Assembly: GCA_947034885.2 (NCBI GenBank)
Contig: OX344754.2
Coordinates: 20,912,501 to 20,976,500, forward strand
From: Thuidium tamariscinum
Taxonomy: Eukaryota; Streptophyta; Bryopsida; Hypnales; Thuidiaceae
Direction of reading: 5' to 3'
DNA length: 64,000 bases
Program-made: the position numbers and the translations under genes
The notes under the pieces: model-generated
Databases searched by the model: none
Seen by the model: the letters and a program-made list of their open reading frames with translations, nothing else
Told to the model about the DNA's origin: nothing
Shown here: piece after piece, positions 49,347 through 61,700 of the stretch
Position numbering within the stretch: position 1 is the first letter of the stretch
How the letters are laid out: the number at the start of each line of letters is the position of its first letter

Positions 49347-49625
49347 TTGGGCTTGACCATTGACCAACACCTAGAATCATCCAATTCAGATCATTCAAGA
49401 ACTACTTTTCCACTCATCGATTCCTACTTTCTTGCTCACTTGTGTGTCATGAGTTTATTGGTCCCAACCTTGAAAAGTACAAAAACTTGCACTCCAATGA
49501 AAATCCATTCCAACCTTGGTTGGAGTTACGGTACCCTATTGATTGCCGATGAGACGCCGATTAGGAATGGGTCCGTCTACCACATCCAAATGGAAATGAA
49601 AGTCCATTTGTTGGACACTGACTGA
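49347..49625 (+). CDS. Uncertain 92-codon ORF, no family recognised
   Basis: MGLTIDQHLESSNSDHSR... runs through a slightly GC-richer patch and ends before a minisatellite. No signal peptide, motif or splice context supports it. I list it only because composition here is less random than its surroundings; chance is the likelier explanation. Confidence 0.12.
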   Translation: MGLTIDQHLESSNSDHSRTTFPLIDSYFLAHLCVMSLLVPTLKSTKTCTPMKIHSNLGWSYGTLLIADETPIRNGSVYHIQMEMKVHLLDTD

Positions 49626-49680
49626 CCCTCACACCACTCACTCAAAATGGGCTCCTCCATTCCGGCCTTCATGCAGTTAG

Positions 49681-49752
49681 TCAGTTTAACTAAAGTCAGT
49701 CAGTTTAACTAAAGTCAGTCAGTTAACTAAAGTCAGTCAGTTAAGTTAGTCA
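49681..49752. repeat. Minisatellite, 19-bp unit, about 4 copies
   Basis: Units of TCAGTTTAACTAAAGTCAG at 49681 and 49700, an 18-bp variant at 49719 and a partial variant at 49737. Confidence 0.9.
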
Positions 49753-50039
49753 GGGTTGCTAACCACGGTTAGATTGGATCAAAGGCTTGAACTGTAGCTT
49801 TTCAACAGCTCCTTTTTCCAGTTCAAATACTACTGCCCTATCAGATCTGGGAATCTCACCCCAAGTTCAAATTCTGAACTACAGTAACTTTAAGGACCTA
49901 CAGTAAGTTATGACTTTAGTTTGGATTTGAAAAATCACACATGTCTCATGATCATCAAAAGTTATGGCTCTTTTGGGGAACAAAAGTAGGAGGTCCATAA
50001 AGGGTCCATTCAATTTACCTTTTCAGGATGGGTTGGTTA

Positions 50040-50225
50040 CAGTGGTGATCATCCATTTGGTTATCGTGTGAGTTATTGGCATAAAAAATTATAAAAGCAC
50101 TCATTAGAAGTCAATACATTGTAGAAGACGTGACCTCTTCACAACAAATTCTAAAGATGAATAGTTGCACTAATTTAGTCTATCCTACCAAAAGGATTCT
50201 CTATCATCCATTGAATAAATAATGT
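50040..50225. repeat. Diverged dispersed repeat M2
   Basis: Partner of M1 at 48930-49130. Followed by AT-rich DNA without a gene up to 50570, where an F-family fragment (GCATTGTGGAATTGGCTATGAA) begins. Confidence 0.45.
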
Positions 50226-50947
50226 CGTCGTATGCATTTAACCCTAAAACATCTCAATCCTTTTTTGAATTTTTGCGCATTTTTGCTTATAGCTTTGTAC
50301 AGATATATCATTTACCAGAATACAATGAATTTGGCCATTAAGGAAGGTTGTCTTTTCTAGATTCAAGTGTTACATTTGATAAATGAGAAGTTAATTGGAT
50401 GAAACAGTGCCTTGAAGCCCTCTGTCATCATCCAGAATATGGATGTTGGAGCACTTCAGGGTTAAGGGTTAAAAACTAATAATCAATCAATTTGGAAAGG
50501 TCTCATTGACTTTTTGGAATATTTGTGAATCAATTTGTTTTGGAAGACAACTAGGTGTGGCGTTAAAGCCAAGTCATTTTGTTTAATTTTTTTTTAAAGC
50601 ATTGTGGAATTGGCTATGAATTTCGGAAGTTAAAATGCAATAGTTACTTTATGCTAACGCCTTGCAAAATGTACCTTTGCATTGGAAGACAATTTTAAAG
50701 CCCATGTAATATATAGACCTCCTTCTTCCCTTATTATGAAGTTTCATATTTGATTATACAACTCCAATGTAAATCTAGAAGCCTATAATCTACATGTGGA
50801 TAAGATGGCATTTCTATAGTATTTTTATAAAGGTATGAGGTTCATAAAGTGAGTGGCTCTAAGAGCCTTATCTAACACAAAGGTACATTTCTCTTCTTTT
50901 GATGTGCCAATTGTATAGTGGGAGGCCCCCTCCGGAGGGCCTCCTAC

Positions 50948-51112
50948 TGCGTTAAGCACTGGGTAGGCTACCAAATATTGTGCCCTGGCACAATATTCTC
51001 CCTTGTATCATGCTAGAATACAATATCCAGCCAAACCCGCCAAATTAGGTCGTTTCTACCATATAATCTGAGTGTTTTTTTAATGGACATTCAAGCTCTA
51101 GTGCTTAACGCA
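50948..51112. mobile_element. Short inverted-end element G, 165 bp
   Basis: TGCGTTAAGCACT (50948-50960) is perfectly repeated in inverted form as AGTGCTTAACGCA (51100-51112). Inside is a second palindrome, AATATTGTGCC/GGCACAATATT (50974-50984, 50987-50997), and just outside a GGAGGCCC...GGGCCTCC hairpin. No target duplication was found. Confidence 0.6.
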
Positions 51113-51163
51113 TTTATCAATGCACCAATAGTACATATATCAAGGGGTGAATGAACCTCCTAC

Positions 51164-52100
51164 CTTAACTCTTAAAGGACCAAACTACATTACTTTAGCA
51201 ACATAGTGATTTTGAGCAATTCATTATGTATGGAGCTTTTTAACTTTTTTCTTTGAAATTTTCATACAACTTTTTTCATAAAGGTCTGACATGTTACAAT
51301 AATGTTTAGTATGAACTCAACTCACTGAGTTGTTTTCCATTATAATAGGAGATCATATATACAACGGTTTAGAGGTACTTATTGAATGTATAGTCCTATT
51401 AGATTCAATTATTAACTAACTTGGGTATTGTGACAGTAACTCTAATGAATGAATCTTGGATGAATAATTGAGTCTTAAGGTGAGCCTTATGTGTTATGAT
51501 TGAGAGTGTTATTCAACACAACAATCTTTGTAATTTTGACTACATGGTTAAAAAGTAATTGTATCATATGTAGTTTGTTTTTTCTCAACCTATTTAGTCT
51601 GAGAAAATTTTAAGAATTACTTTTTTCTAAAACAAAAATTTGGAAATTATTTTTGTAGATTTTTGTATATGTGAAAAGCTTGAAATCATTTCATTTTGAT
51701 TAATGGGATGAAAGTCAGTAAGAATTTTAGTTTGTAGGCAATCATGGATCTTCTACTTTAAAATAAGCTTTGAAGTCCTTTATTTAACTCAATTTTTATA
51801 ATTAAAAAAAATCATAGGATGTAGATTGTTTTTCACAACATTACAACCATTGAAATTCATTTGGCTTTCTTCAATTCCATACCTAAACTCATAACAATTT
51901 AGTATTTTGACTCATTTTATATTTCTTTCTACTAATTATTTAGTTATATGAATCCAAAAAAGAACGACCAACATGGACAATTTTTCATACAAATGTGAGC
52001 TTATGAAGTAGAATTACTTTCTTTTTTATAGGGCCATAATAAAGATTTTGTCAATTCAATGCTAATATGTCTTGCAATTCATATAACTAATGTACTACAA
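51164..52100. mobile_element. B-family element B5, left border intact
   Basis: Opens TTAACTCTTAAAGGACCAAA and continues GCAACATAGTGATTTTGAGC, as B1 and B2. After about 51310 an unrelated 210-bp stretch intervenes before the family resumes at TTTTGACTACATGGTTAAAAAG (about 51537), so another insertion may be nested here. The right end is unclear. Confidence 0.5.
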
Positions 52101-53159
52101 GACCTTATAGTTTCAAATGTCCAAAAATGTTCTTTTTTCTTTAAATTTGATATTTATATTAGAAATGGCATTTTTGGAGCATTTTTGGTGAAAACATAGT
52201 CAAGGAACTTTAGAGATTAAAAATAATGTTGCATCCAAAACTTAAAGGGTAAATCACTTGATTGTATACCCTATGCAACTCTTTACATTAAATTTCAACC
52301 AATGGCAAATATCCTACTAAGCAAAAGCAAAAATAATCCCATCATTGATTATATCAATAGTCTAATGTAAAGATGAATAATAATGTTGACAAAGTTGCAA
52401 AACAATTGCAAAAATGCAATTTTTGAGGTACAAAAGAGAATGTTTTGGTGGGAACAAGTATCTACTTTAACACTTTTCATCTCCAAAACATTGGAGTAGG
52501 CTTAATGGCATGCATCGGAGATGCTTTAGAAGATGCTCTAGAAGATGTTCTAACTTGACTATCTTGGGTAAGACTTCTTTATTGTATCAAATCAAAAAAT
52601 AATTTTCAAGTTTTGTGGAATCAAAATTGTTTTTGTTGAATTTCATAATGTCTAATTTACTCTTCTATATGAGTAGGGAGAAACTACATTTTTCAGTACC
52701 TTTGTCTTCATGTCAAACTAAAAATAGTGAAAAATTCAAGTCCAATGTTCAAATTAGTTTCCTAGAAGTTGAAAAGTTTCCTCCCCTTCTTTTGATCAAC
52801 CTCTTTCTAAACTTTTGCTAATAAACAATTTTGCTTATCTTCTTCCAAATATTGCACATTTTCCACAAAGAATTCTAGAAAATCTTTTGTCTTTTTAGCA
52901 AGGTTTGCTTGATTTATAGACATGAATGTCCATCCTCATAGCATTAATATCCTAAAGCTTGACCTAAGCATGTCATTCACAAATTCCTAAGGTTGTATGG
53001 TGTGACATTAATCCTAAGTGCTTCAACATCTATATAATTATGGATGATAATGAATACAATGATTCGAACCAAGGTTTCATTCAAATATCTTCTCATTCAT
53101 ACAAAGGCATTTTTGAATTTAAAAAATAATCCTTTCTATTTGATGTAATGTATATATAT
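52101..53159. other. AT-rich intergenic stretch
   Basis: Nothing gene-like seen. Confidence 0.4.
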
Positions 53160-53313
53160 TCATTTTTCTAATTGGATTTTTGACTCTAAAACTAGACTTC
53201 AAAAAGAACTTTCCAAAAATATATACTACTCAAAATAGCAACTTGGTTAGGTTTTATTTACCTTCAAAGTTTTGCAAACACCAAATTTTGGTGCCTTGGA
53301 CATTTAGGGTTAA
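53160..53313. mobile_element. A-family fragment A6, right end only
   Basis: AAACTAGACTTCAAAAAG, GCAACTTGGTTAGG, TTTTGCAAACACCAAATTTT and the clean right border GGTGCCTTGGACATTTAGGG followed by TTAA. Confidence 0.75.
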
Positions 53314-53339
53314 AAAAACGAGTAAAATTGACATCTAAC

Positions 53340-53520
53340 CTTGCTCATTTCATATTTTTTTGAATCTTTGTGGGATTATTCACAAAATTTTGAAGTAGAA
53401 GTGGCATAGGACTCTAAAATGGAGCACCTCCCCAAATATACATTGTTTGTACATTGTTGAAAGCTAAAAAAAAGTAAAATTTATAAATAGTGTACATTTC
53501 AGGAGGTGCTCCATTTCAGG
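53340..53520. repeat. F-family repeat with hairpin, copy F1
   Basis: A leader (TTTTTTGAATCTTTGTGGGA...TTTTGAAGTAGAAGTGGCAT) is followed by AAATGGAGCACCTCC (53417-53431), perfectly paired with GGAGGTGCTCCATTT (53502-53516). Pairing continues imperfectly inward through TGTACA-like segments. Confidence 0.72.
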
Positions 53521-54079
53521 ACCTCCTCGCTTTAGAACCTCCTCTCTCAGTGATCTATCTAAGAATGAGAAAAAAGCAACCTGATCCATAGTTTCCATAG
53601 AAAAAACTAAAATTTGAAACAAGATAAAATTTTGAAAGTTTCAGCCAATCGAAGAGCTCCAGTAGAACTCCAGAAGCAGGAGATTCTGTTCACACAGCCA
53701 GGTTTCACTAATGCCAAAGTAGTTTTTCTTCTTGCATCTCATAATAATAAAAGTTTTATTCCACTCATTCCACATGTGCTCATGGCAGCTCTGATATGCT
53801 TGCCGTGGTTTTCTACCAGAGGATAATGAAATGATTGAGATTAAGTTTCTATTACTAATCTTGACCAGTGCTTTTGAAAACTAACTAAAAATGGGAGTTG
53901 ACCAACTAAATTTACTTGGAATATGAACTACAGTTTCATGCTCAAGTAAAACAATGTAGCTCTCATTTAAATAATAACGGAGAATGGAGTGCTCTGCAAG
54001 TCGGCGACCACTATCTAACATAGAGGTACAATTAGCTCTTGAGGTTGCTTTTGAAAGGAGGTCGATTGTTTGGCTCTAA

Positions 54080-54552
54080 GAGCATCCGCACGGCAACTTG
54101 CCAAAGCAGCTGACCCGCTGCTTGGCCGAGCCTGCTCAGTGATCTACTCCCCACCGCAGACACGCGGAAGCAAAAAAAGTGAGTGACTCCAGCCAAATTT
54201 GGCAAGCACCCGGCCAAATCGAGTGTCCAAGAGCAGGCTCGACAAAGCATCAATAAATGCAAAAAGGTAAGAATGAAATTGCATCGGTTAAGAAATTCGA
54301 ATCCCCATGTAGACAATCTCGTTGATATGTACTTGTTTGGCATTATAAAAATAAATTATATTCAATTTGTAATCAATGAGGAGCTATTTTTGAGCTATTA
54401 TTTATATTTTATTCAAACTCTTGTGCATTGCCGTGTCCAAATGGCATGATAGGCGTGGGACAGGGGACGCATTTTAGAAATAGATCGCTCTGACAGTACA
54501 TGCCAAGCCAGGTTTGGTGTCCCTTCTTGGCGGGTGAGCCATGGGGATGCTC
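54080..54552. mobile_element. Harbinger-like MITE, 473 bp, TAA duplication
   Basis: Ends GAGCATCCGCACGGC and, in reverse complement, GAGCATCCCCATGGC, flanked by TAA at 54077-54079 and 54553-54555. GAGCATC ends with TAA duplication are typical of plant PIF/Harbinger MITEs. It is GC-richer than its surroundings, with overlapping chance ORFs of about 100 codons and no transposase. Confidence 0.8.
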
Positions 54553-54589
54553 TAATGGCCTTCATTCTATAGAACTTTTAATAAAGGTA

Positions 54590-54760
54590 ACATACTCTAA
54601 TTGAAGGTATACTAATGCAAAGGAACATTTTGCTTTCAATGTAGGCCAATAGTGTACAATATAATTGAAGAGGTGGTCCACTTTTCATGACCACTTGGTG
54701 TTTCAACTTCATAATTTGCAACTAATTTCATGAAGGTCCAAAATTTATAGAATATTTGCA
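54590..54760. repeat. F-family repeat, inverted copy
   Basis: Contains GTGTACAAT...GAAGAGGTGGTCCACTTTT and TTCAACTTCATAATTTGCAA, the reverse-strand form of the F leader. A similar inverted copy lies at about 55830-55960 (AGAGGTGGTCTGCTTTTC, TTCAACTTCAAAAATTTG). Confidence 0.55.
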
Positions 54761-56388
54761 AAACAAAGTCTTCAAAGTCTATACCATTCAAATGTTAAAG
54801 AACTAATACAAGAATATATTTATTATCATCTTATACAAGGTAAGAAAAGAGCTACTTATATTTTTTTTTCTCAAACTTCAAATTCAAAATATGAAATAAT
54901 GGCTTGGGTTGGTTGCCAACATCATTTTCCTTCCTATAGAGTATAGACACTCATTGAAAATTGTAACAAGGAGTTTAGCTTTCGTTGGTATACAATCACT
55001 TCTTGAAAGGTTGCTTCAACGTATTAAGGATCGTGGTTGACTTTAGGGGTGGACAAAATATTTTATAGCCCCAAGTTAACCATAGAAAAAGAAATACCAA
55101 ATTGTGATGCATTATGAAGATGTAACCATACAAATGATATTGGCAAGAATATGTGGGCCTCTAAAGTGAATTTTTGGGCCATTGAAGGTTATCTTGTTGG
55201 AAGTTTTTTGTATTTTCAACCCCTAAATTGCATGCTAATGATGATTGTTGTATTTTTTGTCCCAATGCATTGGATTTTCCATTCTCCACACCAGTCTCTT
55301 TTTGTCTGTATCCAAATTCATTCTAAAACTTTAGCTACTAATGAAGAAATGTCAATATCAATTCAAAAGTGGTCAATTGGTTCTTCATGGGTTAAAAAGT
55401 TGATTGTTTAGCTTTGATTGCTTTCCTTCTATGGGAATCTTGAATAAGGTAAGGTACTCTCAAGTTTATTGCTAAAGTCGAAGCACCAATACGGAATCAA
55501 ATAAGTTACAGTAATGTAGAGCAAATGGTTGGAAGCAAGAGTTGGTAGAAATTTTTCATCTAGGAAGATTAAAAAAAAAATAGGAATAGAAAGCCCAAAA
55601 GTGTGTTGGACCTATATCCAATCTCTAAAGTCTCCTAATTTCAATCAATCTAGAACTACTTTCCTGCTTACTTCTCCAAGTCATTAGTCATAACCTTTTT
55701 AGTCCATAGCCTTGAAAAAAACAAAAACAAAAACAAAAAAACATTCTATGCTTGATTTCCACCCTAAAGTTGGAAATAATGAACCTTCCAAGATGGTTAT
55801 TGGAAGTGGTTAGTTATTGATACTTCTACTGTAACAAAAAAGAACACTCTGCTTTCTTCAATGTTCCAACTGTGTACATTTCAAGAGGTGGTCTGCTTTT
55901 CCTTTTCGTGACCATTGTCGTTCAACTTCAAAAATTTGTAACTAATTCCACAAAGGTCAAAAAATAAAATGAAATGGCCTTAGATTACACATCAATTCCA
56001 TTGTCTTTACTCTGAAAATTCATTGAAAATTTCAATAGAAACTGTCCATGTGTTTCAAGATTTTTTTTAAAAAAAATTCACTGAAAATTGTTTTTTCAAG
56101 CGAGGAGTTTACTAGCTTCCCCACAACTCTTGCAACAAGGTTGCTTCAGTAAAGAGCAGACTGCCCTTCCCTTTATTCTTGTTGGTTGGTTGCCTGGCTC
56201 TGATTGTGTTTCCTTCCATGGGAATCTTGAATAGTGGAAGTGGAACTGAAGCTCGGCACTTATTTTCGGGGATGATGAGAGATTGAGAGAGAGTTGGTCC
56301 ATCAGTCCCGGAATCATTCAGAGGAGAATCTCATTGTTGTAATAAACGGTCAGCCAGTCCATCCGTTGCCCTTGACTCCTGTAGGTTA
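54761..56388. other. Intergenic stretch with F-family remains
   Basis: Besides the inverted F copy at 55830-55960 and an (AAAAAC)n tract near 55716-55740, no gene is seen. An 86-codon ORF at 55151-55411 has no recognised motif. Confidence 0.4.
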
Positions 56389-56835
56389 AGTTTAGGTGGA
56401 CCAACCTATTACCACCCTGATTTGCAATCTGACTATCTGGGGGCCAATTTCAAGAGGGATACATATTTTTCAAAGGTGTGCGCATGTTTCACGAATCAAA
56501 TCCAAGTGGAATTATAATTTTCTGATCAAAATTGTAATTTCTATGAATTTTTGAAGTGTTTAGACTGAAATTACAAAAGCGCTTATGACTAGGGTCATGA
56601 ATGCCCTATTAACAATCCATAACCACCTTCTTATGTCCCTATGAGCATCCAGATATTCACCAATCAGCTATTGCCACATTATCCTAAATGGCGTAAATAC
56701 ATTGATTTTGTCAATTTTTAGACAAAATTGGCTCCTTTCTAGACATATTTGGATGGTGGAATGGGTGGAAATGGGGCCAAAAACGAGGTGATGGAAATGG
56801 TTTGTAAATGGAATTAGATTGGTCTACCTAATTGG
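56389..56835. mobile_element. Element E2, about 445 bp, possible inverted ends
   Basis: TTTAGGTGGACCAACCTATT at the left and, in reverse complement, TTAGGTAGACCAATCTAATT at the right suggest inverted ends of about 20 bp. The left 360 bp match E1 at 24541-24905, which has lost its right end. Confidence 0.6.
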
Positions 56836-56939
56836 CAACCAATCTATAAAACACCCATCTAAGAGCCGAAACTGAATTTTGGAGAGTGATACTTCTTGAA
56901 TTATTTTTCAATAAATTTTCCTTGAAAGACAAGTGGAAT

Positions 56940-57130
56940 TGGCATTTAACCCAAATGGTTTCATATTTTTTGAAGCTTTGTGGAATTAGTTATGAAATTT
57001 TTAAGTTGAAATGGCATAGGGCTCTAAAATTGCCCACCTACTCAAATGTACATTGTTTCTACATTCCTGTAAAGATGAAAAAAATCCATGTACAAATAGT
57101 ATATATTTAGAAAGGTGGGTGGTTTCCAAG
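56940..57130. repeat. F-family repeat with hairpin, copy F2
   Basis: The leader (GAAGCTTTGTGGAATTAGTT, AAGTTGAAATGGCATAGGGC) leads into AAATTGCCCACCT (57027-57039), which pairs at 10 of 13 positions with AGGTGGGTGGTTT (57113-57125). Confidence 0.68.
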
Positions 57131-57854
57131 CCTAAGTGATTTTTGAGCCTCCTTCCCTACTTTGCTCTTTATGTGAGTGGATCCTTGAGGATTTGGTTAC
57201 AAGTTTCTAAAGTTGAAATGTCATAGTCACAAAAAGGAACTCCGTACCCTTTTGAAATGTGCAACACCGGTATATTGAAGAAAGCAAGATGTACTTTTGT
57301 ATTAGAAGTTGCTTATAGAACATAATTGCTTTGAAAGCACCCTATTTTTTTACATTTTTTTTCCAATTCCCTTAGTATGGGGCAAAATATGAAATTATAA
57401 ACATCTTGGCAAAGTTGTGGAGCAAATTATGAGACTAGAAAATAAAATTAAAGAATAAAGGAATAAAAACTATGTCCAAGCAAAGAACATATTCTATGTA
57501 TTTATAGTGAATACACCAATTTCTTCTCCACACTTCTTTTAAGGTGTTAAAATCTTCAAAGACTTAGAGAGTATGCTATTTATATAGTACATAACTCAAT
57601 TGCATCTAATTTTTTTGCCCGTGTAGACCAATTTTTCATACCTTAAATCTAGATTGTAAAGGCAAACTAATATATATCCCCATTGTATTATAGTAGCCAA
57701 CGTCTTAAAGGGGTTAAGTTCATCCATCATGAAGGGGAAATGGACGATGATGGTGACTAATGTACCTATTCTAGAAGAAGTGACAAACAATCGGTACAAA
57801 ATTTATAATTGCCAAGGGGGCTTCTCAGGCTGATCTTTCATGAAAGCAAAATAA
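57131..57854. other. Intergenic stretch with another F fragment
   Basis: A partial F copy (TTTCTAAAGTTGAAATGTCATAG) lies near 57206-57230. No gene seen. Confidence 0.4.
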
Positions 57855-58406
57855 GGGCCTCTTCACACTATGGCCGTCCAAGTTGAGAGGTCGTGGAATT
57901 GAGAGTCCAAACTTCGTTGAGAGTCCAAAGAAAAAGGCTAATAAATTTTTTTTTAAAAGGATTTGAAGCCTTTGGCCGGCCATAATGTGAAGCCTCCAAA
58001 GGCCAAGTCCAAAGTCCAAACCCTTGGCAATGAACTCCCATGGTCTTTCAACTTGGATGGCTATAGTGTGAAGCCTCCAAAGGCCATCCACCTTTTTGTC
58101 TTCTTCAAAATAGTTCTTCAAATCTAATGGCTTAGATCTTGTTAGTATTTTATTTTATTTTATTTTATTTTTTGGGTTTTGAAATTCGACGGACTCTCGA
58201 TTAGAGTTTGGGTCTTGACATTTGGCTGACCCAAACTCTAGTCAAGAGTCGTCAAATTTTGTGCCATGTAGGCAACCATATAAACAATGGATTTTGATTT
58301 TGATGCGTAGTGTGAAGGATTGAGAGGCCAAACTCAAGGTTTCTTGGCCTCCTATTGGTAGAAACTTGACGGACTCTCAACCTTTGGCCATAGTGTGAAG
58401 AGGCTC
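57855..58406. mobile_element. Tourist-like composite MITE, 552 bp, TAA duplication
   Basis: Ends GGGCCTCTTCACACTATGGC and, in reverse complement, GAGCCTCTTCACACTATGGC, flanked by TAA at 57852-57854 and 58407-58409. The CACTATGGCC-type end sequence recurs internally (near 57981 as CATAATGTGAAGCCTCC and 58061 as CTATAGTGTGAAGCCTCC), so it looks like MITEs inserted in or joined with one another. Ends are related to the 98-bp MITE at 33926. A (TTTTA)n tract lies at 58147-58170. Confidence 0.78.
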
Positions 58407-58519
58407 TAAGTGTGGTAAGGTAGAATACTGAGTAATTGCCCATCTAAGGGCTAAAATCGAATTCTAGGGGGGTGAAACATCTTGAAATATTTTTCAATAT
58501 ATTTTTCTTGAAAGACAAG

Positions 58520-58730
58520 AAGATTTGACATATAACCTAAGTCATTTCATATTTTTTAGAGCTTTGTGAAATTAGTTATCAAATTTTGAAGTTAAAAGAA
58601 CATAGGGCTTTAAAATGGTGCCCTAGCTAAAATATATACTGTTAATACACTGCGGGAGGCTATGAAAAAGCAGCATATACAAATACTGTACATTTAAGGT
58701 AGGGAACCATTTTAGAATCCACTCCATTAA
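58520..58730. repeat. F-family repeat with hairpin, copy F3
   Basis: The leader (GCTTTGTGAAATTAGTTATC) leads into TAAAATGGTGCCCTA (58611-58625), which pairs at 14 of 15 positions with TAGGGAACCATTTTA (58700-58714). Confidence 0.7.
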
Positions 58731-61700
58731 TCCTTAAACGACAAGATCCAGTGCCTTCTGGTCAAACATCATGTCCAAGGTGAATTTAGCATATTAGATG
58801 GCCTTCAAATATTGATCTTATATTTTTATTACTTCAAACTATGGAGAATGTAATATTAGGAGAAATTTCAATTGATTTTGTAAAAAATTGTAATTGTTAT
58901 CATTTTTGTTGCAAAAACTAAAACTAAATAAGTAAAAATAGAAGAAATGATCCAAATTATTTGAAATTTTCAAGAGTTACAAGTAGAAATGAATATTAGT
59001 CTACAAAATTTTCAATTGATTATTCTATTTTTAAAACCCCAAACAACCACAACAAAGACCTCAAAGTAATATTTGCCTATTAAACCACATTTAATACTTT
59101 ATTGAATAGAGGTATATAAATTTGATGTTTTTTACTAATAGAAAATTGAACTTCCCATTTACTCAATTTTTTTCAATTTTTTTGATGAAAACTACAAAAT
59201 ATTGTTATTTTAAAAATTAAAGATAAAAAATAATTATATCAACTAGAATATATATTACAATAATCTAAAAATTTTACCATTAATGAAGATAACAATGGAA
59301 AACTTAATTTTATAATTTAAGTTGAAAATTCATTTTAAAAGAAAAAAATATGAATGAAAAACACAACAAATTGTGTTTTTTGGATTTTAACACATAGAGC
59401 TTGCAATTGCAATAACTTTTTCAATTTTTCAATTTTTTCAAAATTCCAAGTTGAAATTGAAAGAAAACTTATGAAGCTTCATTTTCTTAGTCAAAGTCAA
59501 ATTCCAAAAATGGGTATATTTAAAGTTAAAATCAAGGTTGACCAAGGCGCATCCACTTTTTGGATGCGTATGCGCTTAAGTTTTGAGCCTTCTACCTTCT
59601 CAGGAGACTACGGACAGTCATGTGCTTTACACTCTTGGACCAAGACTCCAAGAGAGAGATGCAGTTTTCTCCCGGACACCCTCGTGATTGAGAAGTGGAT
59701 GCTTGGATGGAGCCACTCAAAGTGTTTCTTGGCATGAGATTTGAAGCACACACTGACTCTTGTTTTTCCTCGACTTTGCCAGATCTGTTTTCCATGTTCA
59801 AAGATGGTACTCCCTCCATTCCACATTTCCACTCTAAAATCTCTGAATCAGATATATCATAGTGCATGTGTACCACAAAAGAGAAAAGAAAAGAAAGGCT
59901 CCATTCATTGGTTTCGTGCTTTAGACAAAGACTATGGCATTGACTGTAGGATTTTTGAATCCAAGTTTCCAATTGCATTCACATTGCATAATGCAGTTTA
60001 GGGGAGAGCACCAAAAAACATCAATGTAAGCAATTCAACATGATTGGAGTCATTTTTTTTAGAAAATAATCATTTTGTAGTATTAGCCACTGAAAATCAT
60101 AAATACTAAAAGAAATTAATTATTTTGGATATAGTACATAGTTTCTATGATTTTTCAAAATGTTGGTTGTCTAAACCACTAAAATTGTCACATAGGTGCA
60201 TCCAAATGTCAACTCCAAAAATCAACAATCAACAAATCGAAGTCAAATATCTCTCTTTCAAATGTGTCAACAAATCAAAGTTAAGCATTTGGTGAGACAC
60301 ATTAAGCAAAGTCCAGGAACACAATTAGGAGTAGTCAATGGTATGTGAATGAGAACATATATGGGAATGGAGGGTTTTTATCTTAAGGTTTGATTACAAT
60401 GGAGAGAGCTTCATAGTCATACCATTTTTGTTGATTTTGATTGGTGACTATTGAATAAGTAATGTAGAATTTTTGGAATTGATTGTGCAAGGATTGATTT
60501 CAATTCCACATTGCTTGTTTGACAATTGAAGTTTAAAAAAATGGGGTGTTTACTACCTCTTCTGAGCTCATTTGTAATTTTTTAATTGCACAATTGATTA
60601 CCTACACTTCTTAAATTATTTGTGCCCCCCTATATTTGTATTTTTTCAAGAAGCAATTGGAATTGCATTTGATATAGGATATATTGAATTGTTGTATATA
60701 TTTTGTATCTATATCAATTTATATTTTTAATTTGTGAAAATTCAAACTAATTTTATATATTTTCCTATATTTTCCTATTTTTATGTCTATATTTAGTAAT
60801 TGTATCCATACTATATCCATATCAAAATCATTAGATGTTTTTTCAAGGCTCTTGAAGATTGTTTTGGAGTTGTTCCTTATATATAGTGAACTATCCATTA
60901 TTGGTCCAAATTTTGAATTAAAAAAATAATCAAAAACTTTCTTTTCCAAAAAGTTTAGAAAGTATAAAGGAATTGAAAATTGACTTAGATTTTTTTTAAA
61001 TGTTCTTAAAATATTTAAGAATTATTTTTAAAAATTAATCTATTAATATTTTTTGACATGTCAAATTGCTTACATGGCAACATTTCTAAAGCATTCCCAT
61101 AGCTTGAGAACTTGTAGTCTTTTAGAGCCCCCCCCAAGCATTTAATGTGGGTTATATCAAAATTCATGTTTTCTCCCATAAGGTGGTTTTCCAACTCTAT
61201 TTGCCTCATTAAATTCATCATAAATTGGATCAAATGCTTATTACTAAACCATAAAGTGTTTAATTTATGGTAAGAATATTTTTAATCAATTTAGAGAATC
61301 CAACTTCCAACCTAACTTTGAATTAGCTTGATGAGGTTTGTAATTCGAATGCTAAAAGAAACATGCTTGTAGTGCTTGAAGTTTTGAATGAAAGATTAAT
61401 CAAACAACTCCATTTAATTCATGGCATAATATAGATTAAACCTATTTTTTAAAGAACTTGTTGCTTTTTGTTTGAAATTGAAAGTTACTATTTGAACTTG
61501 TTGAAATTAAATAAAAATGTAGACCCATAATGTCACAACTATAAATAATAATTCAAATAGTATTAAATCTTTTTTAATTTGATTTTTTTAAAGTCTTTAA
61601 TGAGAAGGCATTTTAAATAGTCTTATTTTTGTAAAGGAGAATATGGCCCAACCTATATGTTTTGCATTCAAATCTATAACTAGATTATACGACATTTATG

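Noticed and set aside
49677-49752. CRISPR-like array
   Set aside because: The 19-bp units are directly adjacent with no spacers; it is a minisatellite in a eukaryotic genome.
54290-54312. tRNA-like T-loop (ATTCGAATCC)
   Set aside because: No acceptor or D-arm fits around it, and it lies inside a Harbinger-like MITE.
59354-59978. ORFs of 127 and 128 codons on opposite strands
   Set aside because: They overlap antiparallel and neither shows a domain or plausible exon borders.
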